Assembly: GCA_963761655.1 (NCBI GenBank)
Contig: CAVXHI010000011.1
Coordinates: forward strand, 558,001 to 622,000
DNA: 64,000 nt
Reading direction: 5' to 3'
Source of the DNA: RYN-122 sp963761655
GTDB taxonomy: Bacteria; Actinomycetota; Actinomycetes; Mycobacteriales; SCTD01
The notes beneath the pieces are model-generated. The model saw only the letters and a program-made list of their open reading frames with translations, did no database searches and was not told where the DNA came from. Made by a program: the position numbers and the translations under genes. How positions within the stretch are numbered: position 1 is the stretch's first letter; every line of letters begins with the position of its first letter. Positions 19,469 to 27,590 of the stretch are shown piece after piece.

Positions 19469-19909
19469 GTGACCGCCCCGCAGGACCCGTTCCGGCCGCC
19501 CCTCCCGCCCGCCCCCGTGCTCACGGCGACGGACGGCTTCGGCAGCGCCCTGCCGCCCCCGGACCGCCCGTACGGCGCGTCGACGACCGCGCCCGGGAGC
19601 ACCGGCACGACCGTCCTCGTCGTGGGCGCGCTGGCCCTCCTGCTGTGCTGGACGGTCCTCGGCGGGCTGGTGCTGGGCAGTGCCTCCCTCGTCCTGGCCC
19701 GCCGGGCACGCGGGTCGGGTCGGGCGACCGGCGGCGCGGTCCTCGGCGGGCTCGGCCTGCTCGCCGCCCTCGGGCTCGTCGTCGCCGCCGTCGTGTTCCT
19801 GCGCAGCGACAGCGGTCAGCGGCTGCGCGACTGCCTCGACCGGGCGGAGGGCGACGACCGGGCGCAGTCGCAGTGCGAGCAGGAGCTCCGGGACAGCCTG
19901 GCGGGCTGA
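19469..19909 (+). CDS. Small two-TM protein, DUF4190-like
   Basis: 146 aa. A Pro-rich N-terminal region of about 50 residues, then two membrane spans (TTVLVVGALALLLCWTVLGG and GGLGLLAALGLVVAAVVFLR) separated by LARRARGSGRATGGAVLG, as in DUF4190-type proteins, and a short acidic tail with two Cys. GTG at 19469 has GGAG 4 nt upstream. It is divergent from the DUF4282 gene; the stop is 3 bp from that of DUF6350. Its function is unknown. Confidence 0.7.
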   Translation: MTAPQDPFRPPLPPAPVLTATDGFGSALPPPDRPYGASTTAPGSTGTTVLVVGALALLLCWTVLGGLVLGSASLVLARRARGSGRATGGAVLGGLGLLAALGLVVAAVVFLRSDSGQRLRDCLDRAEGDDRAQSQCEQELRDSLAG

Positions 19910-19911
19910 GG

Positions 19912-21090
19912 TCAGGCCTGCAGGAGCCGTCCGCGCAGCCAGGCGGTGGCCGCCGCGGGCACGGCGACCTCGACCGCGACCGCGAGGCCCGTCTGCCACC
20001 AGGAGGCCCCGAGGTCGGCCATCCGCCCGCCGCCCGCGGCCCCCGACGTGACGAGGGCGAGCAGCGCGATCCCGGCCCCGGCCAGCGGACCGCACAGCGC
20101 GGCGTCCACGACCGGACGGCGGCCGCCCTGGCGCCCGACCAGGAGCCCGGCGAGGACACCGGCCAGCACCGGGACGAGGAGCGCGAGCGCGCCGAGCTCG
20201 GGGGTCAGCCCGTGCGCGGGGACCGCCGCGGCCAGCGGCAGGGCGGGCAGCGGCCCGACGTCGTGGGCGAAGGGGCTCAGGCCGGTGCCGGTGCCGAGGG
20301 AGAACCCGGTGCCGGCGAACCAGGAGGCGCCCCAGACGGCGACGTCGGGCACCAGCCCGAGCCCGAGCACGAGCAGCGCGGTGCCTCCGACCACCCCGGG
20401 CTGGGTCGACCGGGCGACGTCGGCGGCCCGGCCGGCGTGCAGCGCGAGCTCGAGGCCGGCCAGCAGGGCGCCCGCGGCGAGCAGCACGGCGACGACGGCG
20501 GCAGCGGGCAGGAGGAGCCGCCGCACCGGCTCCGGCACCGCCCGGTGCAGGGCGCCGTCGAGGGCGGAGGTGCGCACGACGCCGGTGCCGGCACCGAGCA
20601 GGGCGACGAGGCTGGTGGCCCCCACCGCGCCGACGACCGAGGGCCGCGCCCAGGACGTCCCGCAGGCGGCTGCCACCGCTCCCGCGCCCAGCGCGTAGGG
20701 ACCCGCGACCGCCGCGGCGAGCAGCCCGGCCCCGCGCAGGTCGGTGACGCGGTACTGCCGGGCGGCCGTGCTGCCCGCCCGCACGAGCAGGCCGAGGGGC
20801 AGCACCAGCAGGCCGAGCGGCAGGAGGGAGAGGTGCCCGTCGGGCAGCGCCAGGGGGGCGCCGTGGGCCACCAGCCACAGCTGCCCGGCGGCACGGACGG
20901 CGTGCCCGGTCCCGGCCGCGGACCGGCCGTCGGTGGCCCAGACGAGCAGCACCGGGAACCCGACCGCCGCGAGCCCCACGACCAGGGCCCACAGGGCCGC
21001 GCCGAAGCCGGCCCGCAGCGGGCTGCCCGACGGCGGCTCGGCGCGGGGCGGGGTCGGTCGGGGGACGGGGCGCAGGGTGCTGGCAGTCAT
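19912..21090 (-). CDS. DUF6350 polytopic membrane protein
   Basis: 392 aa with about ten hydrophobic segments. HLSLLPLGLLVLPLGLLVRAG and the C-terminal WWQTGLAVAVEVAVPAAATAWLRG fit DUF6350, which in actinobacteria lies between sucCD and purN, as here. Some members have been annotated as cell-division-associated (PerM-like), but the role is not proven. The ATG start lacks a good ribosome site. It is divergent from the ECF sigma gene across a 133-bp gap. Confidence 0.78.
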   Translation of the reverse strand: MTASTLRPVPRPTPPRAEPPSGSPLRAGFGAALWALVVGLAAVGFPVLLVWATDGRSAAGTGHAVRAAGQLWLVAHGAPLALPDGHLSLLPLGLLVLPLGLLVRAGSTAARQYRVTDLRGAGLLAAAVAGPYALGAGAVAAACGTSWARPSVVGAVGATSLVALLGAGTGVVRTSALDGALHRAVPEPVRRLLLPAAAVVAVLLAAGALLAGLELALHAGRAADVARSTQPGVVGGTALLVLGLGLVPDVAVWGASWFAGTGFSLGTGTGLSPFAHDVGPLPALPLAAAVPAHGLTPELGALALLVPVLAGVLAGLLVGRQGGRRPVVDAALCGPLAGAGIALLALVTSGAAGGGRMADLGASWWQTGLAVAVEVAVPAAATAWLRGRLLQA

Positions 21091-21148
21091 GGCCCCACGA
21101 CTGTCGCCCTCGGCCAGGCCGGTCCGGGGAGGACACGCCGCAGTCGTG

Positions 21149-21173
21149 CAACCTCCGGGGCCCGGTGCGCGTG
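21149..21173 (+). promoter_or_regulatory. Candidate ECF-type promoter of the sigma gene
   Basis: CAACC, a 16-bp spacer and CGTG have the spacing of ECF promoters (AAC -35 and CGT -10 motifs). It lies about 50 bp before the GTG start of the ECF sigma gene, which would suit autoregulation. Confidence 0.4.
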
Positions 21174-21223
21174 TCCCCGGTGTGGAGACCACGACGATGC
21201 CCCGCGGCGGTACACCTGGGTCC

Positions 21224-21703
21224 GTGACGGACGAGGGCTTCGACGCGTTCTACGCCGCCCGCGCCGCTGGCCTGGTCCGGCAGCTGCACGCGATGACGGG
21301 CGACCTCGGCGAGGCCCAGGACGTCGTGCAGGAGGCCTTCGCCCGGGCCTGGCAGCGCTGGGACCGGCTGTCCGGGTACGAGGCCCCGGAGGCCTGGGTG
21401 CGCACGGTGGCCTGGCGGCTGGCGGTGTCGCGGCTGCGCCGGGTCACGAGCGGCGCCCGGGCCCTGCGGCGGCACGGTCCGGCGCCCGACGTCCCGGCCC
21501 TGTCCCCCGACCGGGTCGCGCTCGTCGCGGCGCTCGCCCGGGTCCCGGCCGCGCAGCGCCGCGCGGTCGTCCTGCACCACGTCGCCGGGCTGTCCGTGCA
21601 GGAGGTCGCCGACGAGACCGGCGTCCCGGTCGGCACCGTCAAGGCCCGCCTGTCGCGGGGGCGCACCGCCCTCGCCGCCCTGCTCACCGAGGAGACCTCG
21701 TGA
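21224..21703 (+). CDS. ECF RNA polymerase sigma factor (SigE-family type)
   Basis: 159 aa with only regions 2 and 4. Region 2 is FDAFYAARAAGLVRQ, GDLGEAQDVVQEAFARAWQR and WVRTVAWRLAVSRLRR; region 4 is VALVAALARVPAAQRRAVVL and VADETGVPVGTVKARLSRG. It directs RNA polymerase to a small regulon. GTG at 21224 was chosen because region 2 begins right after it; ATG at 21197 (GGAG upstream) is an alternative. The stop overlaps the start of the next gene, its probable membrane partner. Confidence 0.88.
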   Translation: MTDEGFDAFYAARAAGLVRQLHAMTGDLGEAQDVVQEAFARAWQRWDRLSGYEAPEAWVRTVAWRLAVSRLRRVTSGARALRRHGPAPDVPALSPDRVALVAALARVPAAQRRAVVLHHVAGLSVQEVADETGVPVGTVKARLSRGRTALAALLTEETS

Positions 21704-22677
21704 ACGACCCGCTGGACGACCGGCTCGCCGCCCTCGGGGACGGGCCCGTGCCGCCGCTCGCCCCGGCGTCGGACCTGCGGGCCCGGGGCGCCCGACGCCG
21801 GACGCGGGCCCGGGCCGCCCTCGGCGGAGGCGCCGCCGTCGTCGTGCTGCTGGCCGGGGGCGGTGCCTACGCCGCGCTGTCCGGACCGCCCGAGCAGCTC
21901 GACACCGCCTCCCCGACGCCGTCGCCCTCGCCGACGCCCTCTGACGCCTACCCCTCCTGCCCGACCGCGCCCGTCACGGAGCCGGTGGTCTGCTACGGCG
22001 GCAGCTACGAGACGGGCGTGCCGACGCCGACGCCCCGTCCGGGCAAGCCCGCGGTGTCGGCACCGCCTGCGACCGCCGCGCCCTCCACCCCGGACAGCCC
22101 CATGCCGAGCCCCTCAGCCAGGCCTGCGCGGAGCCTGACAAAAGGTGTCCTGACCCTCCAGGACGCCGACGCCGCCGAGCCCGGAGACTGGACCTTCTCC
22201 GGCAACGCCGACGAGGGCCCCGTGCTCGACCCCTGCCCGGGCGGCACCCGGTACCCCCGTGACGCCGACCGCACGGCCGACGCCTCCACGATCCTCACCG
22301 CGAAGCGCGAGGCCGGTGGCACGCAGGTGCTGCAGCAGGTCGCCCGGTACCCCTCGTCCGACGTCGCCCAGGACGCCGCCGCCGGCTACGTGCGCGCGGT
22401 CCGCGGCTGCCCCAGCACGACGGACGAGGGCACGACGACCACCTACGAGGTCGTGCGGGTGACGACGGCCGGTCCGACGACGACCTACGTGCGGCAGGCG
22501 ACGACCACCGGCGACGGGTACCTCGGCACGGCCCAGTACTACGCGGTCCAGCAGCTGGGCGACGTCGTCAGCGTCCTCGTGGTCGGGCACGGGGAGGACG
22601 GCGACCCCGGCGTACGGGTCGCCGAACCGTTCGCAGCACGGGCTGCCGCCCGGCTGGAGCGCGCCACCACCGGCTGA
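21700..22677 (+). CDS. Single-pass membrane protein coupled to the ECF sigma gene (putative anti-sigma or sensor)
   Basis: 325 aa. A short cytosolic N-terminus (~50 residues, DDRLAALGDG), one membrane span (GGGAAVVVLLAGGGAYAALS), then a Pro/Thr/Ser linker and an outside domain of about 190 residues with DWTFSGNADEG and GYVRAVRGCPS. Translational coupling with the sigma gene suggests an anti-sigma role. No zinc-binding HxxxCxxC motif is present, so it is not a ZAS-type anti-sigma factor. A similar arrangement recurs at 32514-33949. Confidence 0.7.
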   Translation: MNDPLDDRLAALGDGPVPPLAPASDLRARGARRRTRARAALGGGAAVVVLLAGGGAYAALSGPPEQLDTASPTPSPSPTPSDAYPSCPTAPVTEPVVCYGGSYETGVPTPTPRPGKPAVSAPPATAAPSTPDSPMPSPSARPARSLTKGVLTLQDADAAEPGDWTFSGNADEGPVLDPCPGGTRYPRDADRTADASTILTAKREAGGTQVLQQVARYPSSDVAQDAAAGYVRAVRGCPSTTDEGTTTTYEVVRVTTAGPTTTYVRQATTTGDGYLGTAQYYAVQQLGDVVSVLVVGHGEDGDPGVRVAEPFAARAAARLERATTG

Positions 22678-22867
22678 CCGGCCGCGCTCTCGAGCGCCCC
22701 GCGCCCGCCCCACCCGCACCCGCGGGCCCCGGCCGCCCGCGCCGCTCCCCCTGCCCGCCCGCCGGCGCCCGCCCGCCCCGCCCGCCCCGCCCCCCGGCCT
22801 CCCGCACCAGCCCCCACCTGCGCCCACCTGCGCCCGCACCGCCCCCGGCCTCCCGCACCAGCCCCCG
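22678..22867. repeat. C-rich low-complexity stretch with a ~35-bp direct repeat
   Basis: Extremely C-rich DNA with no credible gene. It contains two near-identical copies of a 34-35 bp unit beginning CCCCCGGCCTCCCGCACCAG, at 22791-22825 and 22842-22875, 51 bp apart. Open frames here are by-products of composition. It forms the left part of the 670-bp gene-free island 22678-23349. Confidence 0.65.
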
Positions 22868-22931
22868 CCTGCGCCGAGCGCCGGCGTCTTGCGGCCCGGT
22901 ACGGCGTGTCGCCGACCACATGCGGAAGATC
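22868..22931. repeat. 64-bp dispersed repeat, copy 1
   Basis: Begins CCTGCGCCGAGCGCCGGCGT and ends CATGCGGAAGATC. It matches copy 2 at 23011-23074 over 64 bp with two mismatches. Internally it has a small CGGCG-TGT-CGCCG hairpin. It resembles an intergenic dispersed element rather than a gene fragment. Confidence 0.8.
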
Positions 22932-23010
22932 GCCCAGTCTGAGGCCTGGCTCGGACGGTCGCAGCAGACGACCGGGGGCCTCGGCTGAGTCGCGCGGTCA
23001 AGAAGGCCCA

Positions 23011-23074
23011 CCTGCGCCGAGCGTCGGCGTCTTGCGGCCCGGTACGGCGTGTCGCCGACCAGATGCGGAAGATC
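23011..23074. repeat. 64-bp dispersed repeat, copy 2
   Basis: Second copy, same orientation, 62 of 64 bases identical to 22868-22931. Between the copies, 22932-23010 holds unique sequence with no gene. Both copies lie in the gap between two convergent gene sets. Confidence 0.8.
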
Positions 23075-23143
23075 ACCGGCAGCAGAGGTCGGACTCGTGC
23101 GGCGGAGCCGGGCGGCGAGCCTGCCAGCCGAGCCGGCCAGCGC

Positions 23144-23262
23144 AGCCCGACCGGAGCCAGCCCGACCGGAGCCAGCCCGACCGGAGCCAGCCCGACCGGG
23201 GCCAGCCCGACCGGGTCCAGCCCGACCGGGCCAGCCCGACCGGGTCCAAGCCCGACCCGTCC
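23144..23262. repeat. 15-bp tandem repeat array
   Basis: Eight head-to-tail units of AGCCCGACCGGAGCC. The first three are identical and later ones drift (GGGGCC, GGGTCC, one 14-nt unit, a final CCGTCC). The units touch, so this is not a CRISPR array. No gene is supported on either strand. It lies just beyond the sucD terminator. Confidence 0.85.
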
Positions 23263-23298
23263 AACACCGGGCGCGAGGCCGACCCCCGGACGCGCGAC

Positions 23299-23332
23299 GG
23301 CCCGGCACCCCTCGTGAGGGGGGAGCCGGGCC
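23299..23332 (-). terminator. Terminator after sucCD
   Basis: A long hairpin: GGCCCGGC pairs with GCCGGGCC around an inner CCCCT/AGGGG stem with one mismatch. It begins 18 nt past the sucD stop. Confidence 0.75.
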
Positions 23333-23349
23333 GGCGGGCCGTGCTGGTC

Positions 23350-24234
23350 CTACAGGGACTTCATGATCTCGCGCATGAGCTCGGCCGTGGCGGACGGCGT
23401 CTTGCCGACCTTCACGCCCGCGGCCTCGAGGGCCTCCTGCTTGGCCTGCGCCGTGCCGGAGGAGCCGGAGACGATGGCGCCGGCGTGGCCCATGGTCTTG
23501 CCCTCGGGGGCGGTGAAGCCGGCGACGTAGCCGACGACCGGCTTGGTCACGTTGGCCTTGATGTAGTCGGCCGCCCGCTCCTCGGCGTCGCCGCCGATCT
23601 CGCCGATCATGACGATCGCGACGGTCTCGGGGTCGGCCTCGAAGGCCTCGAGGCAGTCGATGTGCGTGGTGCCGATGACGGGGTCGCCACCGATGCCGAC
23701 GGCGGTGGTGAAGCCGTACTCGCGCAGCTCGTACATCATCTGGTAGGTCAGCGTGCCGGACTTGCTGACCAGGCCGATCTTGCCGGGGGTCGGCGCGATC
23801 GTGGCCGGGATGATCCCGGCGTTGCTCGCACCGGGGCTGATCAGGCCGGGGCAGTTCGGGCCGATGATGCGGGTGCCCTTGCCCTGGCTGTACTGCCAGA
23901 ACCAGGCGCTGTCCTGCACCGGGATGCCCTCGGTGATGACGACGGCCAGCGGGATGCCGGCGTCGATCGCCTCGACCACGGCGGCCTTCGCGAACGCCGG
24001 CGGGACGAAGATGACGCTGACGTCGGCGCCGGTCTCCTCCATGGCCTCGGCGACGCCGCCGAAGACCGGGATCGCGGTCCCGTCGATGTCGACGCTCGTG
24101 CCGGCCTTGCGCGGGTTCACGCCGCCGACGATCTGGGTGCCGCCCGCGAGCATGCGCGTCGTGTGCTTCATGCCCTCCGAGCCGGTCATGCCCTGGACGA
24201 TGACCTTGGAGTCCTTGGTCAGGAAGATGCTCAT
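23350..24234 (-). CDS. sucD: Succinyl-CoA synthetase (ADP-forming) alpha subunit
   Basis: 294 aa, full length. With SucC it converts succinyl-CoA to succinate with substrate-level phosphorylation. The CoA-binding N-terminus is KVIVQGMTGSEGMKH, then GPNCPGLISPG near residue 124, and the phosphorylated His in GHAGAIVSGSSGTA near 245. The ATG overlaps the sucC stop (ATGA). A terminator follows. Confidence 0.97.
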   Translation of the reverse strand: MSIFLTKDSKVIVQGMTGSEGMKHTTRMLAGGTQIVGGVNPRKAGTSVDIDGTAIPVFGGVAEAMEETGADVSVIFVPPAFAKAAVVEAIDAGIPLAVVITEGIPVQDSAWFWQYSQGKGTRIIGPNCPGLISPGASNAGIIPATIAPTPGKIGLVSKSGTLTYQMMYELREYGFTTAVGIGGDPVIGTTHIDCLEAFEADPETVAIVMIGEIGGDAEERAADYIKANVTKPVVGYVAGFTAPEGKTMGHAGAIVSGSSGTAQAKQEALEAAGVKVGKTPSATAELMREIMKSL

Positions 24235-25403
24235 CGGGCTGCTCCAGCGAGCTCGGCGGCCTTGTCGGCCGCGCCGTCCATGGTGTCGACCACGGTGACC
24301 AGGGGGTGGTTCGCCTCCGCGAGGATGCGGCGGCCCTCCTCGACGTTGTTGCCGTCGAGGCGCACGACGAGCGGCTTGCTGGCGGAGTCGCCGAGCATGC
24401 CGAGCGCCTGCACGATGCCGTTCGCGACGGCGTCGCAGGAGGTGATGCCGCCGAAGACGTTGACGAAGATGCTGGCGACGTCGGGGTCGCTGGCGATGAT
24501 CTCGAGCCCGTCGGCCATGACCTGCGCCGAGGCGCCGCCGCCGATGTCGAGGAAGTTGGCCGGCTTGACGCCGCCGTGCTTCTCACCGGCGTAGGCCACG
24601 ACGTCGAGGGTGCTCATGACGAGCCCGGCGCCGTTGCCGATGATGCCGACCTGGCCGTCGAGCTTGACGTAGTTGAGGCCCTTCTTCTTCGCCCGGCCCT
24701 CGAGGTCGTCGTCGGCGACGACGTCGGCGTAGGTGGTGAAGACGTCGGAGTGCCGGAACTCGGCGTTCTCGTCGAGCGTGACCTTGCCGTCCAGGGCGAG
24801 GACCTCGCCGGTGGGCGTGCGCACGAGGGGGTTGACCTCGACGAGGGTGGCCTCCTCCTCGACGAACACGGTCCAGAGCTTCTTGAGGACCTCGACGACC
24901 TGGTCGCGGACGTCGGGGGCGAACCCGGCGGCGTCGGCGATCTCCTCGGCCTTGGCCTGGTCGACACCGGTGACGGCGTCGACGGCGACGCGGGCGAGGG
25001 CCTCGGGGCGCTCGACGGCGAGCTCCTCGATCTCCATGCCGCCCTCGACGCTGGCCATCGCCAGGTAGGTGCGGTTCGCGCGGTCGAGCAGGAAGGAGAC
25101 GTAGTACTCCTTGTCGATGTCCGACGCCTCGGTGACGAGGACCTTGCGGACCGGCAGGTCCTTGATCGTCAGCTTCAGGATGTCGGTGGCGCGCGCCTCG
25201 GCCTCGTCCGGCGTCGGGCAGTACTTCACGCCGCCGGCCTTGCCGCGGCCGCCGGCCTTGACCTGGGCCTTGACCATGACGGCCTTGCCGATGCGCTCGG
25301 CGGCAGCGCGGGCGTCCGCGGCGTTGTCGACGGTCTCACCGGCGAACACCGGTACTCCGTGCTTGGCGAAGAGCTCCTTCGCCTGGTACTCCATGAGGTC
25401 CAC
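24231..25403 (-). CDS. sucC: Succinyl-CoA synthetase (ADP-forming) beta subunit
   Basis: 390 aa, normal length. The ATP-grasp domain starts at EYQAKELFAKHGVPV; VKAQVKAGGRGKAGGVK is near residue 45 and the C-terminal NFLDIGGGAS and VNVFGGITSCDAVANGI are near 275-325. GTG at 25403 (VDLMEYQ) is preferred to the ATG three codons later because AGGA lies 7 nt before it and family members begin MDLFEYQ. It forms the first gene of the sucCD operon, divergent from the LPRTG hydrolase pair. Confidence 0.96.
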   Translation of the reverse strand: MDLMEYQAKELFAKHGVPVFAGETVDNAADARAAAERIGKAVMVKAQVKAGGRGKAGGVKYCPTPDEAEARATDILKLTIKDLPVRKVLVTEASDIDKEYYVSFLLDRANRTYLAMASVEGGMEIEELAVERPEALARVAVDAVTGVDQAKAEEIADAAGFAPDVRDQVVEVLKKLWTVFVEEEATLVEVNPLVRTPTGEVLALDGKVTLDENAEFRHSDVFTTYADVVADDDLEGRAKKKGLNYVKLDGQVGIIGNGAGLVMSTLDVVAYAGEKHGGVKPANFLDIGGGASAQVMADGLEIIASDPDVASIFVNVFGGITSCDAVANGIVQALGMLGDSASKPLVVRLDGNNVEEGRRILAEANHPLVTVVDTMDGAADKAAELAGAAR

Positions 25404-25577
25404 GGGTGGTCCTGTCTGAGGATGATGGGGAGCTGTCTCCCGGCGAGGGTAGCCACGCTCCCGTGACCGGCCCGAGACCGCCCCGTCGCCCTCCCGCCGG
25501 AGCGTGACGCCGGGCACACGAGGCGGTCACACGCCGTTCACCCTCCAGACACCGGCCCGTAGCCCCACACTGCGCGG

Positions 25578-27590
25578 GTGACCCTCTCCCGCTGGGCCGT
25601 CCTGGCCGCCCTCGTCGCCGCACCGCTCGCCGTCGGCGCCCCTGCCGGCGCTGCCCCTCGTGCCGCCGCCGCGCCCGCCCCGACGACGTTCACCACCGTC
25701 CCGCTCACGTTCAGCGTGAAGACCGGCCCGGACGACGCCACGACCTGCGAGGTCCTCGGCGACCTGCGCCTCCCGTCGTCGGCGTCGGCGGCGAAGCCCG
25801 CGGTGGCACTGCTGAGCACGAACGGCTTCGGCGGCAGCAAGGACGACAGCGGCACGCAGGGCAACGCCGCGTTCGCGAAGCAGTACGCCGATCGCGGCTA
25901 CGTGACGCTGTCCTACTCGGGATTGGGCTTCGGGGGCAGCGGCTGCCTGATCGAGCTGGACGCGCCGGAGTGGGACGGCAAGGTCGCCGACCAGCTGGCC
26001 CAGTTCCTCGCCGGCCGCACCGGGCTCGCCACCCGCACCGACACCGGCCTGCCCTACGCCGTCCCCGGCCTGGTCCGCACGCAGCCCGGCAAGGCCTTCG
26101 ACCCCGTGGTCGGCATGATCGGCGGCAGCTACGGCGGCGAGGTCCAGTTCGCGGCGGCGAGCTTCGGCCGCATCGACGCGATCGTCCCGCAGATCACCTG
26201 GAACGACCTCAGCTACTCGCTCGCCCCGAACAACACCAGCCAGGTCCGGCCGGCCGCGAACCCGCGGGGCGTCACCTACGCGACGCCGGGCACCGAGAAG
26301 GTCGGCTGGACGACGCTGTTCTTCGCGCTCGGCTTCGCCCAAGACCTCACGAACATGCAGCCCGAGCAGCTGGTCGCCCAGGCGACCGCGGGCGGCCTGT
26401 GCCCGAACTTCGACCAGCGGGCCTGCACCGCGAAGATCGACCTCGACGCCGACGGCGCCCCGGACCCCAGCACGCTCGCCTTCGCCCGCGGCGCCTCGGT
26501 GGCGACGTACCTCGACAAGGTGAAGATCCCGGTCCTGCTGAGCCAGGGGCAGGCCGACACCCTGTTCAACCTGCAGGAGGCCATCGCCACCTACAGCGCC
26601 CTGAAGAAGCAGGGCAACGACGTCAAGATGGTCTGGCAGAGCTGGGGACACAGCGACAGCAGCCCGGTCCCCGGCGAGCTCGACGCCAACCAGCCGGCGC
26701 AGGCGACCTTCCTGTCGAAGGTCTACGCCCAGTGGTTCGACCACTACCTGCTCGGCGTCGGACCGAAGCCCTCGCTCGACACGCAGTACTTCCGCGACTA
26801 CGTCCCCTACACCGGCACCGACGTCGCCAAGGCCTACGCCAGCGCCCCGGGCTACCCGGTCGCGCCGACGCAGAAGATGTACCTGTCCGGCACCGACGCC
26901 CTCGTCAGCGACCCGAAGGGCGTCGCCGACGGCGCGGCCCGCTTCGCCAGCGTCGTGCCGGCCGGCCTGCCGAGCAGCTACAGCGAGGTCCCCGTGGCCG
27001 CGCAGGACCAGGACGTCTTCGACGCTCCCGGCACCTTCGCGCAGTTCACGACGCCGGTCCTCACCCAGGACCTCGACCTCGCCGGGGTCCCGGCCCTGAC
27101 CGTGCAGCTGTCCTCGACCTCCGCGGCGGCCGCCTCCGCCGCCGGCCCGGCCGGGCAGCTCGTGCTCTTCGCCAAGCTCTACGACCTCGCTCCGGACGGC
27201 ACGATCACGCTGCAGCACCGCCTGACGGCGCCGTCGCGGATCGCCTCGTTCGACCGGCCGGTGCGGCTCGAGCTCCCCGGCGTCGTGCAGCGCGTCCCGA
27301 AGGGCCACCGGCTCGCCGTCGTGCTCGCCGCCAGCGACTCCGACCACCGCGGCAACACCCTCCCGGGCGACGTCACCGTCACGACGAGCAAGGCCGCCCC
27401 GGGCGTGCTCGAGCTGCCCGTGACGTCGAGCGGCTCGCTGGTCGGAGACACCCCGCCCACCGCGGTCCAGCCCGCCCGCCCGGTCGCGGCCCGCCCCGAG
27501 CTGCCCCGCACCGGCGGCCCCGCCGCGCTCCCCCTCGTCGGCGTCGCCCTGCTGGCCGCGGTCGCCGTCGTCCGCCGGCGTCGCGCGTGA
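25578..27590 (+). CDS. Secreted S15/CocE-like hydrolase with LPRTG cell-wall anchor (copy 1)
   Basis: 670 aa. A signal peptide (WAVLAALVAAPLAVGAPAGA) precedes an alpha/beta hydrolase domain of the X-Pro dipeptidyl-peptidase S15/CocE-NonD type: nucleophile MIGGSYGGE near residue 182, acid GQADTLFN near 325, His in WGHSDSSPV near 355. A C-terminal beta-rich domain follows (~455-610). The end is a sortase signal: LPRTG, a hydrophobic span (LPLVGVALLAAVAVV) and RRRRA. It is likely a wall-linked peptidase or esterase. No ribosome site is evident at the GTG start. Confidence 0.87.
   Translation: MTLSRWAVLAALVAAPLAVGAPAGAAPRAAAAPAPTTFTTVPLTFSVKTGPDDATTCEVLGDLRLPSSASAAKPAVALLSTNGFGGSKDDSGTQGNAAFAKQYADRGYVTLSYSGLGFGGSGCLIELDAPEWDGKVADQLAQFLAGRTGLATRTDTGLPYAVPGLVRTQPGKAFDPVVGMIGGSYGGEVQFAAASFGRIDAIVPQITWNDLSYSLAPNNTSQVRPAANPRGVTYATPGTEKVGWTTLFFALGFAQDLTNMQPEQLVAQATAGGLCPNFDQRACTAKIDLDADGAPDPSTLAFARGASVATYLDKVKIPVLLSQGQADTLFNLQEAIATYSALKKQGNDVKMVWQSWGHSDSSPVPGELDANQPAQATFLSKVYAQWFDHYLLGVGPKPSLDTQYFRDYVPYTGTDVAKAYASAPGYPVAPTQKMYLSGTDALVSDPKGVADGAARFASVVPAGLPSSYSEVPVAAQDQDVFDAPGTFAQFTTPVLTQDLDLAGVPALTVQLSSTSAAAASAAGPAGQLVLFAKLYDLAPDGTITLQHRLTAPSRIASFDRPVRLELPGVVQRVPKGHRLAVVLAASDSDHRGNTLPGDVTVTTSKAAPGVLELPVTSSGSLVGDTPPTAVQPARPVAARPELPRTGGPAALPLVGVALLAAVAVVRRRRA

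Noticed and set aside
23144..23262. CRISPR-like array
   Set aside because: The 15-bp units are contiguous with no spacers and no cas genes are nearby.
22678..23290. Coding genes in the repeat island (for example plus frame from 22906)
   Set aside because: The frames are low-complexity and end inside sucCD antisense; the repeats explain them.
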